This document shows, piece after piece, positions 17,664-26,259 of a stretch of 64,000 nt of DNA. The notes under the pieces were generated by a model. It made no database searches and was not told the origin of the DNA. It saw only the letters and a program-made list of their open reading frames with translations. Numbering within the stretch: the first letter of the stretch is position 1; every line of letters begins with the position of its first letter. Position numbers and translations under genes: made by a program. The stretch spans positions 468,516-532,515 of the forward strand of contig NZ_VTZW01000010.1 in assembly GCF_009728995.1 (NCBI RefSeq). Direction: 5' to 3'. This DNA comes from Streptomonospora sp. PA3. GTDB lineage: Bacteria; Actinomycetota; Actinomycetes; Streptosporangiales; Streptosporangiaceae.

Positions 17664-18230
17664 ATGGGACGCGTGACGGCGAAGGACGTGGCCGCCCTGG
17701 CCATCCGCACGGGACTGGGAGCGACCCTGTTCGCCCACGGCACGCAGAAGCTCCTCGGCTGGTTCGGCGGCGGCGGGCTGGACGCCACAGGCGGCGCGTT
17801 CGAGAGCATGGGCTACCGCCCCGGCAGGCAGATGGCCGCGGTCGCGGGCCTGTGCGAGACGGCCGGCGGCGCGGCGCTGGTGGCGGGCCTGGGGACGCCG
17901 GCCGGCGGCGCGGCCGTCGCCGGGGCCATGAGCGTGGCGGCCGAGACCCACTCCCCCAACGGCTTCTTCAACACCGAGGGCGGCCTGGAGTATCCGGCGC
18001 TGATCGCGCTGAGCGCCATGGCGCTGGTGGCCCAGGGCCCCGGCCGGCTGTCGCTCGACCAGCTGACCGGCCACGCGCTGGACCGGCCGTGGATGCGCCT
18101 GGCGGCGCTGGCTGCGGTGCCGCCGGCCGTGGCCGTGGTCGTCGCCCGCAAGCACCGCGCCCTCGCGGAGGACGCGGTGGAGCAGGAGAGCACGGCCGAG
18201 CAGGGCAGCGCAGAAGGCGGTTCCGCCTGA
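17664..18230 (+). CDS. DoxX-family membrane protein
   Basis: Integral membrane protein of 188 residues. It has the DoxX start (AIRTGLGATLFAHGTQKLLG), then GGAFESMGYRPGRQMA and GLCETAGGAALVAGLGTPAG, with four hydrophobic segments. THSPNGFFNTEGGLEYPALI is the typical third-loop signature. DoxX proteins are thought to act with quinones or in redox stress; the precise reaction is not established. The ATG at 17664 sits eight bases after GGAGGTG, so I prefer it to the GTG at 17649. The last 25 residues are a Glu/Ser/Gln-rich tail. Confidence 0.88.
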   Translation: MGRVTAKDVAALAIRTGLGATLFAHGTQKLLGWFGGGGLDATGGAFESMGYRPGRQMAAVAGLCETAGGAALVAGLGTPAGGAAVAGAMSVAAETHSPNGFFNTEGGLEYPALIALSAMALVAQGPGRLSLDQLTGHALDRPWMRLAALAAVPPAVAVVVARKHRALAEDAVEQESTAEQGSAEGGSA

Positions 18231-18285
18231 CGGGTACGGGTCCTGCGTCCTGTTTGAGAAGCCGGACACCATAGCGGCTGCGTCG

Positions 18286-18531
18286 ATCGGCACTGGGGCT
18301 GGATTGCGCGAAGCGCCGTACGCCCACCCGTCAACCCACCGCCACCCGGATGCAACGCTGCGCGTCACGTGCTCGATCGAGTCGATGCCGCCGAGCGCAC
18401 GGCACACCTTTGCGCCGGAGTCTCGCCACCGGTGGCACGGCTCCGCCCGACAGGTTCCGCGTGCGCTCGGCGGCAAGCAGGCACGTGGCGCGAAGCGTCT
18501 CCGTTGGGGCGGTGGCGGGTGACGGGCGGGC
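18286..18531. repeat. Palindromic intergenic element, copy 3, with 54-bp-type repeat
   Basis: The gap between convergent genes holds a reduced copy of the giant hairpin. Arms TGCCGCCGAGCGCAC (18386-18400) and GTGCGCTCGGCGGCA (18461-18475) are perfect, and the loop again has CCACCGGTGG (18427-18436) in a closely related context. GGGGCTGGATTGCGCGAAGC at 18295 matches the outer arm in element A. On the right, the reverse complement of 18486-18525 reads as the 8.4-kb repeat (CCGTCACCCGCCACC, AACGGAGACGCTTCGCGCC), so the two repeat families are fused here. Confidence 0.8.
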
Positions 18532-19182
18532 CTATTCCGCCCCCCACCCCTTCTCGTCCCCGTCGCTGTCAGGCCGCTCCGGCTTCGCGGCGTTCCGCTG
18601 TCCCGGCCCCGGCCCGTCCGGCTCGCCCGCATCCCCTCCGCCGCCGGCGGACGCCGAGGCCGTGCTGGGACGGGTCCGTGCATAGACGGCGGCTCCCGCA
18701 CAGCCGGCCAGCCAACCGGTCAGCAGCGCGCCCGCGGCGGTGCCGTCGGGCACCACCGAGGTGCCGTAGTCGACCCCCACCAAGGCGGTGGAGGACGCGG
18801 AATCCTGGTACTCCGCGGCACTCGTGATGCTGATGCCCGGACGGGCGGCCGGGTCCCCGTCCTCGAACCGGTCCCACGCCGTCTCCGTGCCGCTGCGTTG
18901 GAGCAGCTCGTTGTCGGTGACGGAGGCGCACGCGGCGCCGACCGCAGCGGCAAGCGTGACGGCGCCCCAGCCGAGGACGAAGACAGCGGGCAGTCCGTTC
19001 CGCGCGTCGATACCAGGCAGGACGGCGTGGACCAGCAGCCAGGCCGCCGCCAGCATCGCCAGCCCGCCGACCACACCCGCGATCGGGAAGAGGCCGCCCC
19101 AGGCGATTCCGTAGCCGAGCGCGATCAGGGCGGTCGGCGCGAGCACGGCGAGGGAGACGGCCTTGCGGCGGTGGGGGGTCAT
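18532..19182 (-). CDS. Hypothetical four-helix membrane protein
   Basis: Protein of 216 residues that I do not recognise. It has three N-terminal hydrophobic segments (about 8-28, 32-53 and 66-86) and a fourth near 150-172 (GTAAGALLTGWLAGCAGAAV). An extracytoplasmic loop of about 65 residues lies between them and contains a single Cys pair candidate. The tail is a disordered Gly/Pro/Asp/Glu-rich cytoplasmic segment. It starts at ATG 19182, just 70 bases after the RNase HI stop on the same strand, so co-transcription is possible. Confidence 0.7.
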   Translation of the reverse strand: MTPHRRKAVSLAVLAPTALIALGYGIAWGGLFPIAGVVGGLAMLAAAWLLVHAVLPGIDARNGLPAVFVLGWGAVTLAAAVGAACASVTDNELLQRSGTETAWDRFEDGDPAARPGISITSAAEYQDSASSTALVGVDYGTSVVPDGTAAGALLTGWLAGCAGAAVYARTRPSTASASAGGGGDAGEPDGPGPGQRNAAKPERPDSDGDEKGWGAE

Positions 19183-19252
19183 GGCGCGGCATCCTAGTGG
19201 GCGCCGGGAGTCCGCCGCACCGGAGAGAGCCGCGCCCCGCGGCGCCCCGCGG

Positions 19253-19732
19253 TCAGGCCCGGCGGGCCTCGTCCCTGCCCCGGCAGGCAAGGGCGTCGGC
19301 GCGCTCGTTGCCGCGGTCCCCGCTGTGGCCGCGGACCCAGTGCCACTCGATGTCGTGCCTGAGTGCGGCGGCGTCCAGGCGCCGCCACAGGTCGGCGTTC
19401 TTGACCGGCTTCTTGCCGCGCGTCATCCAGCCGGACCGCTTCCACCCGTGGATCCAGGAGGTGATGCCGTTGCGCACGTAGGTGCTGTCGGTGTGCAGGC
19501 TCACCGACAGCGGGCGCTTGAGGGCCTCCAGCGCCATGATGGCGGCCATGAGCTCCATGCGGTTGTTCGTCGTCTCGGCCTCGCCGCCGTAGAGCTCCTT
19601 GGCATGCTCGCCGTAGCGCAGCACCGCACCCCAGCCGCCGGGGCCCGGGTTGCCCGCGCAGGCGCCGTCGGTATAGATCTGCACCGACCGCCCCTGGGCG
19701 GCCTGCTCTCCGCTCGTTCGCACGCCGGGCAA
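19253..19732 (-). CDS. rnhA: Ribonuclease HI
   Basis: Endonuclease that cuts the RNA strand of RNA-DNA hybrids. The 159 residues are near the usual length for RNase HI. All four catalytic acids are present: Asp in [16 protein letters not shown], Glu in [10 protein letters not shown], Asp in [11 protein letters not shown] and Asp in [16 protein letters not shown]. The [12 protein letters not shown] loop with its His is also intact, as is the basic handle [19 protein letters not shown]. The first 15 residues precede the domain, and a GTG start further in is possible. It is followed after 36 bases by DUF817 upstream on the same strand. Confidence 0.95.
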   Translation of the reverse strand: MPGVRTSGEQAAQGRSVQIYTDGACAGNPGPGGWGAVLRYGEHAKELYGGEAETTNNRMELMAAIMALEALKRPLSVSLHTDSTYVRNGITSWIHGWKRSGWMTRGKKPVKNADLWRRLDAAALRHDIEWHWVRGHSGDRGNERADALACRGRDEARRA

Positions 19733-19768
19733 TCTACCGCGCCGCCGCGAGGGCGGCGATCGCGGCGC

Positions 19769-20611
19769 TCAGCGGGCCGGCGGACGGCGGCTGGTGCCGT
19801 ACTTCCAGGTCGCCACGATGACGCAAGCCACCGTGACCAGCAGTGCCCAGGCCCCGAACTTCGCCGGGTGGACGAGGTGCCACACATCGGCCTGGTGCGG
19901 GTACTCCCAGGCCCCCAGGAAGGTCGCGATGTTCTCGGCCACCCACAGGAAGAAGCCGATCAGCACGAACGAGAGCGCAAGCGGCATCCGGTAGCGCACC
20001 CCGCCGACCGTGAACCGCACCATGACCCCCCAGGTTGCGGCGACCATGGCGGCGGCCAGCACGATGCGCAGGTCCGGCAGCCAGTGGTGGGTCAGGAAGT
20101 TGACGTAGATGCCGGCGGCGACCAGGGCCGTGGCGAGCCGGCGGTAGCCGGCGAACTCCAGGTCGAACCGGCGCCAGGCCTGGCACACGTAGCTGCCCAC
20201 CGCGGCGTAGAGGAAGCCGCTGTACAGCGGCACGCCGCCGAACTTCGTCAGGGCCTCCTCGGGGTAGCTCCACGACCCCATATGCACCTTGACCAGCTCG
20301 AACACGAGTCCCACCACGTGGAACCCGGCCACCGCCACCGCCTCGGCCCCCGTCTCCAGCCGGGTGGCCCAGAACAGCGCGGTGAGGGCGATGCCGTAGA
20401 GCAGCAGCGCGTCGTAGCGGGCGATGGGCAGCGGCACCAGCGACGAGACCGCGAGTCCGGCGAACAGGCACACCGCGAACAGGCAGGAAAGGCCCTCCTG
20501 CCAGGCGAAGCGCAGCAGTTGCGGCAGGCTGAACCAGTCGGCGCGGGTGGCCGCCCGCACCGTCGCGCCGGCGGAGTGAACGCTCCGCGCCTCCCGCGTT
20601 CTACCCGTCAC
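19769..20611 (-). CDS. DUF817-family membrane protein
   Basis: Integral membrane protein of 280 residues with about eight hydrophobic segments. Conserved-looking polar stretches between them include HMGSWSYPEEALTKFGGVPL, GSYVCQAWRRFDL, NFLTHHWLPDLRI and WAENIATFLGAWEYPHQAD. This pattern of Trp, His and Tyr in loops matches DUF817, whose members have no assigned function. It shares a strand with rnhA 36 bases downstream. Confidence 0.85.
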   Translation of the reverse strand: MTGRTREARSVHSAGATVRAATRADWFSLPQLLRFAWQEGLSCLFAVCLFAGLAVSSLVPLPIARYDALLLYGIALTALFWATRLETGAEAVAVAGFHVVGLVFELVKVHMGSWSYPEEALTKFGGVPLYSGFLYAAVGSYVCQAWRRFDLEFAGYRRLATALVAAGIYVNFLTHHWLPDLRIVLAAAMVAATWGVMVRFTVGGVRYRMPLALSFVLIGFFLWVAENIATFLGAWEYPHQADVWHLVHPAKFGAWALLVTVACVIVATWKYGTSRRPPAR

Positions 20612-20959
20612 CGTGCACCGCCTTCAATCGACCTGCGCGCCACCACGGCCTCCGCTTCTTCCGTCCCGGCCTGCGACTCTCCGGGGAGATGCCGCGGGGC
20701 GCCGAATGGTTCGGGGGCGCTGCACGCACCGGGGTCCCGGGGCAGCGGGCTCCGCGCTGCCCGCAGGTGTGCGACCATGCCGAGCGGCGCCGCCGCGCGG
20801 CTTCCTGCGGGCGCCCGACGCTCGGTCCGCGGCCCCTTCCGCGCCGGCGGCACGGCGTTCGCGCTTCCACTCCGCGGACGGGCGAACGGATAGGGTGAAC
20901 TGATCGCCCCGCCCGGCGGGGCGGGATCCGCAGCACACCCGTACTCCTGTTTCGCAACG
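20612..20959. other. Intergenic region, divergent promoters
   Basis: A 348-base gap between DUF817 and the sulfotransferase. GC-rich on the left, slightly less so at 20880-20960 (GGATAGGGTGAACTGATCGC), where a plus-strand promoter is likely. No repeat or RNA gene seen. Confidence 0.4.
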
Positions 20960-22024
20960 ATGGGCGGTGGCTCACCCGTGGACGGCTGGCCCTCCTCCGG
21001 CGAGCGGATGATCATCATCCTGGGATGCCCGCGCTCGGGCACCACGCTGCTGCAGCTGATGCTGCACGCGCACCCGCGGATCGCGATCCCGCCGGAGACG
21101 CGGTTCGCGCTGGACGTCTACCGCCGCCGCGCCGAGTTCGGCGACCTGCGCGAGGCCGCCAACCGCAGCAAGCTGGCCGAGGCGATCGTGGGACCGCGCA
21201 ACACCCGCTACCGCGACCTGAAACTCGACCGGGACGAGACGGTGGCGGCCATCGTCGGCGGCCCGCCGACCGTAGGTTCGGCGGTGGGCACCGTCTTCCG
21301 CCAGTACGCGCGCCGCTTCGGCAAGGAGCGCTGGGGCGACAAGCGGCCGGGCTACTACCAGGCGGTCGAGGAGCTGCGGCGGATGTTCCCCCATGCGCAG
21401 TTCGTGCACCTCATCCGCGACGGGCGCGACTGCGTCGGCTCCCTCAAGCAGATGCCGTGGTACAAGCAGACCGTCTACCACGCGATCTCCACCTGGGCCG
21501 AGGCGATCGACTACGGCCGCGCCGCCGCCCGCAGGCTCGGCCCCGACACCTTCTACGAGCTGCGCTACGAGGACCTGGTCGCCGATCCGGCCCGGGAGCT
21601 GTCCGCGCTGTGCGACTTCCTGGGCGAGGAGTTCGACCCGGTCATGTGCGAGCCGCGCCGGGTGGCCAAGAAGGCCGTACCCAAGTTCAAGACCTGGCAC
21701 CAGAACACCCGCCGCGACGTCAACGCCGCCAGCTCGGGTTCCTGGCAGGAGCGGCTGGAGCCGTGGGAGGCCGCCCTCGCCGAGACGGTGCTGGCCAAGC
21801 GGCTGCGCGAGAACGGCTACGAGCTGTCGGGGACGCCGCGCCCGTCGGCCGGCCACCTCGCCCGCTACGCGCGGGTGAGTACGAAGCGGCGGCTGGCCCA
21901 CCGCAAGCGCGCGTTCATCGACCGGATGCGGCGGCTGCGCGAGTCCGACTCCGACGTCGCCATCGTCACCGACGCGGTCGGCTCCGCCGCGGCCCGCGAG
22001 CGCTCGGCCGACTCGGAGTCCTGA
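20960..22024 (+). CDS. Sulfotransferase-family protein
   Basis: PAPS-type sulfotransferase fold, 354 residues. The 5'-phosphosulfate loop IIILGCPRSGTTLLQLMLHA is at about 17-36. The catalytic-helix region and the 3'-phosphate-binding segment VHLIRDGRDCVGSLKQMPWY are near 150, and YELRYEDLVADPARELSALC is also canonical. The last 60 residues are basic. An ATG at 21008 (MIIILGCPRSG) is the alternative start; neither has a strong ribosome site. The acceptor cannot be told; cell-surface glycolipids or secondary metabolites are typical. Confidence 0.87.
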   Translation: MGGGSPVDGWPSSGERMIIILGCPRSGTTLLQLMLHAHPRIAIPPETRFALDVYRRRAEFGDLREAANRSKLAEAIVGPRNTRYRDLKLDRDETVAAIVGGPPTVGSAVGTVFRQYARRFGKERWGDKRPGYYQAVEELRRMFPHAQFVHLIRDGRDCVGSLKQMPWYKQTVYHAISTWAEAIDYGRAAARRLGPDTFYELRYEDLVADPARELSALCDFLGEEFDPVMCEPRRVAKKAVPKFKTWHQNTRRDVNAASSGSWQERLEPWEAALAETVLAKRLRENGYELSGTPRPSAGHLARYARVSTKRRLAHRKRAFIDRMRRLRESDSDVAIVTDAVGSAAARERSADSES

Positions 22025-22105
22025 GCGGCGCGGCACGTGCGGGAGCCGAAGCGCCCGCAGGCCACCGGCCTTCCGGTTCGCCACGTATGTCCGTAATCTG
22101 ATGCG

Positions 22106-23239
22106 GTGAGCGGACCCGCGGTGCTCGACCACCGCAGCCTGAACAGGGCCACCCTGGCCCGCCAGCTCCTGCTGCGCCGCGCGGCCATCGGGCCCGAAGA
22201 GGCCCTGGAGCGCCTGGTCGGCCTTCAGGCGCAGACGACGCACACCTGGTACCTGGGCCTGTGGTCGCGATTGGCGGGCTTCTCCGCCGAAGCCGTCTCC
22301 GCGCTGCTGGGCAGCGGCGCCGCCGTGCGGATGTCGCTGATGCGCTCGACCCTCCACCTGGTGAACACCGAGGACGCGCTGTGGCTGCGGCCCCTGGTGC
22401 AGCCCGTGCACGAGCGCGGCTACCGCGCGACCTACGGCCGGCAGACGGCCGGGCTCGATCCCGCGGAGGTGGAGAAGGCCGGCCGGGCCGCGTTGGCGGA
22501 GGGGCCGCTGACCTTCAGCGAACTGGGCCGCAGGCTGGCCGAGCACGGCCGCTCGGCAGGGTGGGGCGAGCGCGACCCGCAGGCGCTCGCGCAGTGGGTG
22601 CGCGTGCTGGCCCCGCTGGTGCAGGTGCCGCCGCGGGGGCAATGGGGGCGCAGCGGCCGCGCCGCGCACACCCCGATCGAGAGCTGGCCGGGCCGCACGC
22701 CTGCCGCCGACCCGCCGCTCGAACGGCTGGTGCTGCGCTACCTCGCGGCGTTCGGCCCGGCGTCGGTGCTCGACGTCCAGAAGTGGTGCGGGCTGACCCG
22801 CCTGGGCGAGGTCGTCGACGCGCTGCGGCCGCGGCTCGCCGTGTTCCGCGCCGAGGACGGGCGGGAGCTGTTCGACCTGCCCGGCGCCCCGCGCCCCGAC
22901 TCCGACACGCCGGCGCCCGTGCGCTTCCTCTACGAGTTCGACAACCTGCGCTGGTCCTATGCCGACCTGGGCCGACTGGTAGCGGTGGACCTGCGGGACC
23001 ACGGGTTCGGCGCGAGGAACGGTGTCGACCCCGGGCTGGTGCTGATCGACGGGTTCGCCGCAGCGGGCTGGCGCATCGCGGTCCGGCAGCGCAGCGCGGT
23101 CCTGACCGTGCGGCCGTTCCGGCGCCTGGCGCCCGAGGAGGAGTCCGACCTGCGCGCCGAGGCCGCGGGGGTGCTGGCGTTCTCCACCCCCGCGGCCACC
23201 GAGCGCGCGATCGAGGTCGCGCCGCCGACGGGCCGGTGA
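22106..23239 (+). CDS. Winged-helix AlkZ-like DNA glycosylase family protein
   Basis: Protein of 377 residues of the HTH_42/AlkZ superfamily, made of tandem winged helices. The N-terminus RSLNRATLARQLLLRR and the motif ERLVGLQAQTTHTWYLGLW are typical. QAQ matches the QxQ catalytic motif of AlkZ enzymes, which remove bulky or crosslinked bases. RMSLMRSTLHLVNTEDAL and FLYEFDNLRWSYADLGRL are further family marks. Many members have no tested activity. The GTG start lies a few bases after TAATCT, so the mRNA may be leaderless. Stop to the convergent ANTAR gene is 26 bases. Confidence 0.83.
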   Translation: MSGPAVLDHRSLNRATLARQLLLRRAAIGPEEALERLVGLQAQTTHTWYLGLWSRLAGFSAEAVSALLGSGAAVRMSLMRSTLHLVNTEDALWLRPLVQPVHERGYRATYGRQTAGLDPAEVEKAGRAALAEGPLTFSELGRRLAEHGRSAGWGERDPQALAQWVRVLAPLVQVPPRGQWGRSGRAAHTPIESWPGRTPAADPPLERLVLRYLAAFGPASVLDVQKWCGLTRLGEVVDALRPRLAVFRAEDGRELFDLPGAPRPDSDTPAPVRFLYEFDNLRWSYADLGRLVAVDLRDHGFGARNGVDPGLVLIDGFAAAGWRIAVRQRSAVLTVRPFRRLAPEEESDLRAEAAGVLAFSTPAATERAIEVAPPTGR

Positions 23240-23265
23240 GCCTGCCGACCGGTCCGCGGACCCGG

Positions 23266-24057
23266 TCAGCCGCCGTCGGGGAAGCTGCCGGTCTCCACCA
23301 GCTCGTCGGCGAGCGCGCTCAACTTCACGTTGAGGTTCTGCGACGCCTTGGCCAGGAGCGAGAACGCCTGGCGGTCGGTGATCCTGTACCGCTCGATCAG
23401 GATCCCCGTCGCCTCGCCGATGCGCTGGCGGGTGCGGACGGCCCGCTTCAGGTTGTACTGGGTCTGCGCGTTGGCCAGGGCCACGGCGGCGTGGGCGGCG
23501 AGGATCTGGCCGATCTCGTAGGCCTCGACACCGAACGCCCGCGGCTTGGAGGAGTACAGGTTCAGCCCGCCGAGGATGTCGTCGTGGGTGAACAGCTGGA
23601 ACGAGCACATGCTCTGCACGCCGAGGGGAAAGGCCCGGGCGGTGAAGCGGGGCCAGCGGGTCTCCTCCTCGAAGGAGTCGATGGAGAACACCTCGCGTAC
23701 CCAGATGGCCTGCAGGCACGGGCCCTCGCCGGTGCTGTACTGGATCTCGTCGACCTGGTGGACGAGCGGGGAGGTCGCCGCGTGGGTGGAGATGTGCTTC
23801 TTCCTCTCCACCAGGGAGACCCCCGCATGCTCGCAGCCCTCGATCTCCGAGACCGCGAGCGCGGTGATCTCCTCCAGCGTCGACTGCACCGTGTCCTGGG
23901 CGAGCAGGTCGCGCGCGTACTCGGCGAACGCCTTGGCGAGCGCCCGGTCGTCTGCGCCGACCAGCGCGGTGTCGACGCTCGGCTGCTCTATGCCGCCGAT
24001 CTCGATGCCGTCGGTCTCGATGCCGTCGGCGTCTCCGGATCCGATCGTGCTTGCCAA
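23266..24057 (-). CDS. GAF-ANTAR RNA-binding antiterminator
   Basis: Regulator of 263 residues. An N-terminal tail carries an imperfect DGIETDGIEIGGIE repeat. A GAF domain covers about 45-190 (LAQDTVQSTLEEITALAV, STGEGPCLQAIWVREVFSID, MCSFQLFTHDDILGGLNLYS). A C-terminal ANTAR domain follows (LKRAVRTRQRIGEATGILIE, ITDRQAFSLLAKASQNLNVK). ANTAR domains bind paired RNA hairpins and prevent termination. I propose a TTG start at 24057 with GGAGGG upstream; a longer ATG form reaches 24150. It is transcribed away from the LPMO gene, with the DasR-like site in the shared gap. Confidence 0.9.
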   Translation of the reverse strand: MASTIGSGDADGIETDGIEIGGIEQPSVDTALVGADDRALAKAFAEYARDLLAQDTVQSTLEEITALAVSEIEGCEHAGVSLVERKKHISTHAATSPLVHQVDEIQYSTGEGPCLQAIWVREVFSIDSFEEETRWPRFTARAFPLGVQSMCSFQLFTHDDILGGLNLYSSKPRAFGVEAYEIGQILAAHAAVALANAQTQYNLKRAVRTRQRIGEATGILIERYRITDRQAFSLLAKASQNLNVKLSALADELVETGSFPDGG

Positions 24058-24822
24058 TTCCTCCCCCTCCCGTCGAAAGACCGCCGACCAGGCGCACGCG
24101 GCCGACACCCGGACGGCGCCGAGCACCTCCCGGGCCTCCCATGGCGACATCCGTGCGGCATCGGACGGCGACCGGCTTCACCGTTGTCGGTACGGGGAGC
24201 TGAGCGGCCCGATCGGCGGGGCGCCTGGCGGGGAGTGTCGGGCGGCCTGCGGTCGCCGAATGGCGGACGGCATCGCGCCGGAAATGTTTCCTCTCCTGTC
24301 TACCTGCCCGCTGATGCGGCAACAGGCTAACCGTGTGGTTACAACATCCTTACCCCAGCGCCAGGCGGGCCGAAGGGGCGTCGGCGGACCGGTCCGCACG
24401 GGCGGTCTAGACCGGCTGGCGCCCACCGGCCGCACCGCCGCAGGTTGGGAGTCGAATTCCGAATTTCCGGCGGACAATACCGGTCGGTGCGCCGCCCGAG
24501 AAAACGCCGGGAAACCGACCGTGAATTGCGTGCGGTCACCGGGTGCGGCGGCTCCTTGACGCCGTGTGCCGCGCCATTTACGGTCGGAACCACTCGGCGG
24601 ACGAGAATTCCATCCGCATCCTGTGCCGGTGGAATTCGCCGGACGGTGCCGTTCGCCGCCGAGGGCGGAGAATCCGCCGCGCAGCGGAATATCCGCCGCG
24701 CGGAGAACCGCATCGGGTACTCCCGCCCCGACCACCCCGCTACGGCGGCGCCCCCGACCACCCGATGCCCGGCCTGCGGGCCGGCCGCGCGGGGCGCCTC
24801 CCGACACGAAGGACTTGCTTCC
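24058..24822. other. Long divergent regulatory region
   Basis: A 765-base gap between GAF-ANTAR (minus) and LPMO (plus). It is AT-richer at 24290-24360 and 24450-24520. It contains a TAACC-GTGT-GGTTA inverted repeat at 24328-24342 and the DasR-like palindrome at 24401-24416. No gene is recognised; short frames here have no ribosome site. Confidence 0.55.
24401..24416. promoter_or_regulatory. DasR-responsive-element-like palindrome
   Basis: GGCGGTCTAGACCGGC contains the perfect GGTCTAGACC core (24404-24413) of the dre consensus ACTGGTCTAGACCACT used by the N-acetylglucosamine regulator DasR. It lies about 410 bases upstream of a chitin-type LPMO and 345 bases upstream of the GAF-ANTAR start. 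Distance makes direct control of either uncertain. Confidence 0.65.
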
Positions 24823-25347
24823 ATGAACCTGAAGAAGGCCGGCTTCTCCACCGCGGCCGTCGCGGCCGCCACCCCGCTGATCTTCGCGCTGCTGCCCGCC
24901 GGGGTGGCCAGCGCGCACGGCTACATCTCCTCGCCGCCCAGCCGCCAGGCCCAGTGCGCGGCGGGAACGGTCGACTGCGGCCAGATCAAGTGGGAACCGC
25001 AGAGCGTCGAGGGCCCCAAGGGCCTCACCAGCTGCAGCGGCGGTAACAGCCGCTTCGCCGAGCTCGACGACGACCGCAAGGGCTGGGCCGTCACGCCGGT
25101 CGGCCGCAGCGTCGACTTCACCTGGTCGCTGACCGCCCAGCACGCCACGGCGACCTGGGAGTACTACATCGGCAACGACCTGCTGGCCTCCTTCAACGAC
25201 GGAGGCGCCCGGCCGCCGGCGACCGTCACCCACAATGTCGACCTGAGCGGCTACAGCGGCCACCAGACGGTCCTGGCGGTGTGGAACGTCGCCGACACCG
25301 CCAACGCGTTCTACGCCTGCGTCGACGTCAACGTCGGCGCCGCCTGA
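24823..25347 (+). CDS. Secreted lytic polysaccharide monooxygenase, AA10
   Basis: Copper enzyme that oxidatively cleaves crystalline polysaccharide outside the cell. The 174 residues begin with a signal peptide (MNLKKAGFSTAAVAAATPLI) cut after ...ASA, so the mature protein starts with the copper-binding His of HGYISSPPSRQAQC. The second histidine is in TAQHATATWEYYIG and the axial Phe in TANAFYACVDVN. WEPQSVEGPKG and FNDGGARPPATVTHN resemble chitin-active enzymes such as SmAA10A. The catalytic module is compact, without a carbohydrate-binding domain. The GAAGGA site at 24808 supports the ATG. An upstream DasR-like site fits chitin use. Confidence 0.93.
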   Translation: MNLKKAGFSTAAVAAATPLIFALLPAGVASAHGYISSPPSRQAQCAAGTVDCGQIKWEPQSVEGPKGLTSCSGGNSRFAELDDDRKGWAVTPVGRSVDFTWSLTAQHATATWEYYIGNDLLASFNDGGARPPATVTHNVDLSGYSGHQTVLAVWNVADTANAFYACVDVNVGAA

Positions 25348-25364
25348 TCCCCCTCGCGGGCTCC

Positions 25365-25404
25365 GCGGCCCGTCCGGGTGCCCGGCGGCACCCGGGCGGG
25401 CCGC
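25365..25404 (+). terminator. Hairpin terminator after LPMO
   Basis: An 18-bp stem (GCGGCCCGTCCGGGTGCC / GGCACCCGGGCGGGCCGC, one G-U) with loop CGGC, 18 bases after the LPMO stop codon. No T-run. Confidence 0.75.
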
Positions 25405-25567
25405 TCGCGCGCTGTGCCGCGAATTTCCGAACGCCGGACGACGCATTCCGCACGCCGGATGTGAAGCCTGCGGGGCCGTTAAGCGTTGCTGTGAAAACCG
25501 GTCCCGCGGCAAAGCGCGTGCCCACCCGGCGAAATGATTTCCGTGCGGCTGACCGGCCGTTTCGTCC

Positions 25568-26107
25568 TCACATTCCGGTGGTTCCGTCCAACCGTTCCCG
25601 CAGCAGATCCGCATGCCCGTTGTGCCGTGCGTATTCGGCGATCATGTGCACCAGCACGGCGCGCAGCGAGACCGGGGCGCCGGTGCGTTTGCGCATTCCG
25701 GTCGCCTCCAGCGGCGCCGCCGCCGCGATCTCCCGGGCGCGCTGGACTTCGCCGCGCCACACGGCCAGCGCCTCGGCGGGGTCGCCGTCCGTGGCGGTGA
25801 AGTCGAGGTCGGGGTCGTCGTCGCTGTAGTAGAGGTTGGGCACCTGCTCTCCGGCGAACTGGATGCGGAACCACCAGCGCTCGCACGCCGCGAGGTGGCG
25901 CACCAGCCCGTGCAGCGACAGGGCCGACGGCGGCACGGCGCGCTCAGCCATCGCGGCCGGGTCCAGCCCTGCGCACTTGAGCTCCAGGGTGTGGCGGTGC
26001 CAGTCGAGGAACCCGGTGAGCGTCGTGCGCTCGCCGACCGCCTCAAGCGGGTCGGCGCGCGGATCATCGGCCAGGCGGGGTGCGTAGACCTGCGGGTCGT
26101 CGGACAC
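25568..26107 (-). CDS. DinB-like DUF664 protein
   Basis: Protein of 179 residues with the DinB/DUF664 four-helix fold. It reads TLTGFLDWHRHTLELKCAGL, LSLHGLVRHLAACERWWFRI and the closing LRAVLVHMIAEYARHNGHAD. The three conserved histidines (HxxxH-like in helix 2, and the HNGH end) form the usual metal site. Relatives act as thiol-dependent S-transferases or have no assigned role. I chose the GTG at 26107 (SDDPQVYAP); ATG 26158 would add 17 basic residues. It converges on the LPMO gene. Confidence 0.85.
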   Translation of the reverse strand: MSDDPQVYAPRLADDPRADPLEAVGERTTLTGFLDWHRHTLELKCAGLDPAAMAERAVPPSALSLHGLVRHLAACERWWFRIQFAGEQVPNLYYSDDDPDLDFTATDGDPAEALAVWRGEVQRAREIAAAAPLEATGMRKRTGAPVSLRAVLVHMIAEYARHNGHADLLRERLDGTTGM

Positions 26108-26209
26108 GGGCGAAGCCCCCTGTCTGTGCGCGTTCGGGCGCGGCAAGCGCGTCCGCATGGCACCGATCCTGCCACGGCCCACCGACAGGAGCGCCTGCGC
26201 GCCTGCTGC

Positions 26210-26250
26210 GCGGCCGGGCCGTGCGGAGCGGTTCCGCGCGGCCCGGCCGC
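26210..26250 (-). terminator. Hairpin terminator after beta-helix gene
   Basis: An 18-bp stem (GCGGCCGGGCCGTGCGGA / TCCGCGCGGCCCGGCCGC, one G-U) with a five-base loop, nine bases past the stop codon of the beta-helix gene on the minus strand. Confidence 0.75.
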
Positions 26251-26259
26251 CGATGCGGG

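Noticed and set aside
18300-18530. A small gene between DoxX and the four-helix protein
   Set aside because: The only frames match the repeat element copy and have no start signals.
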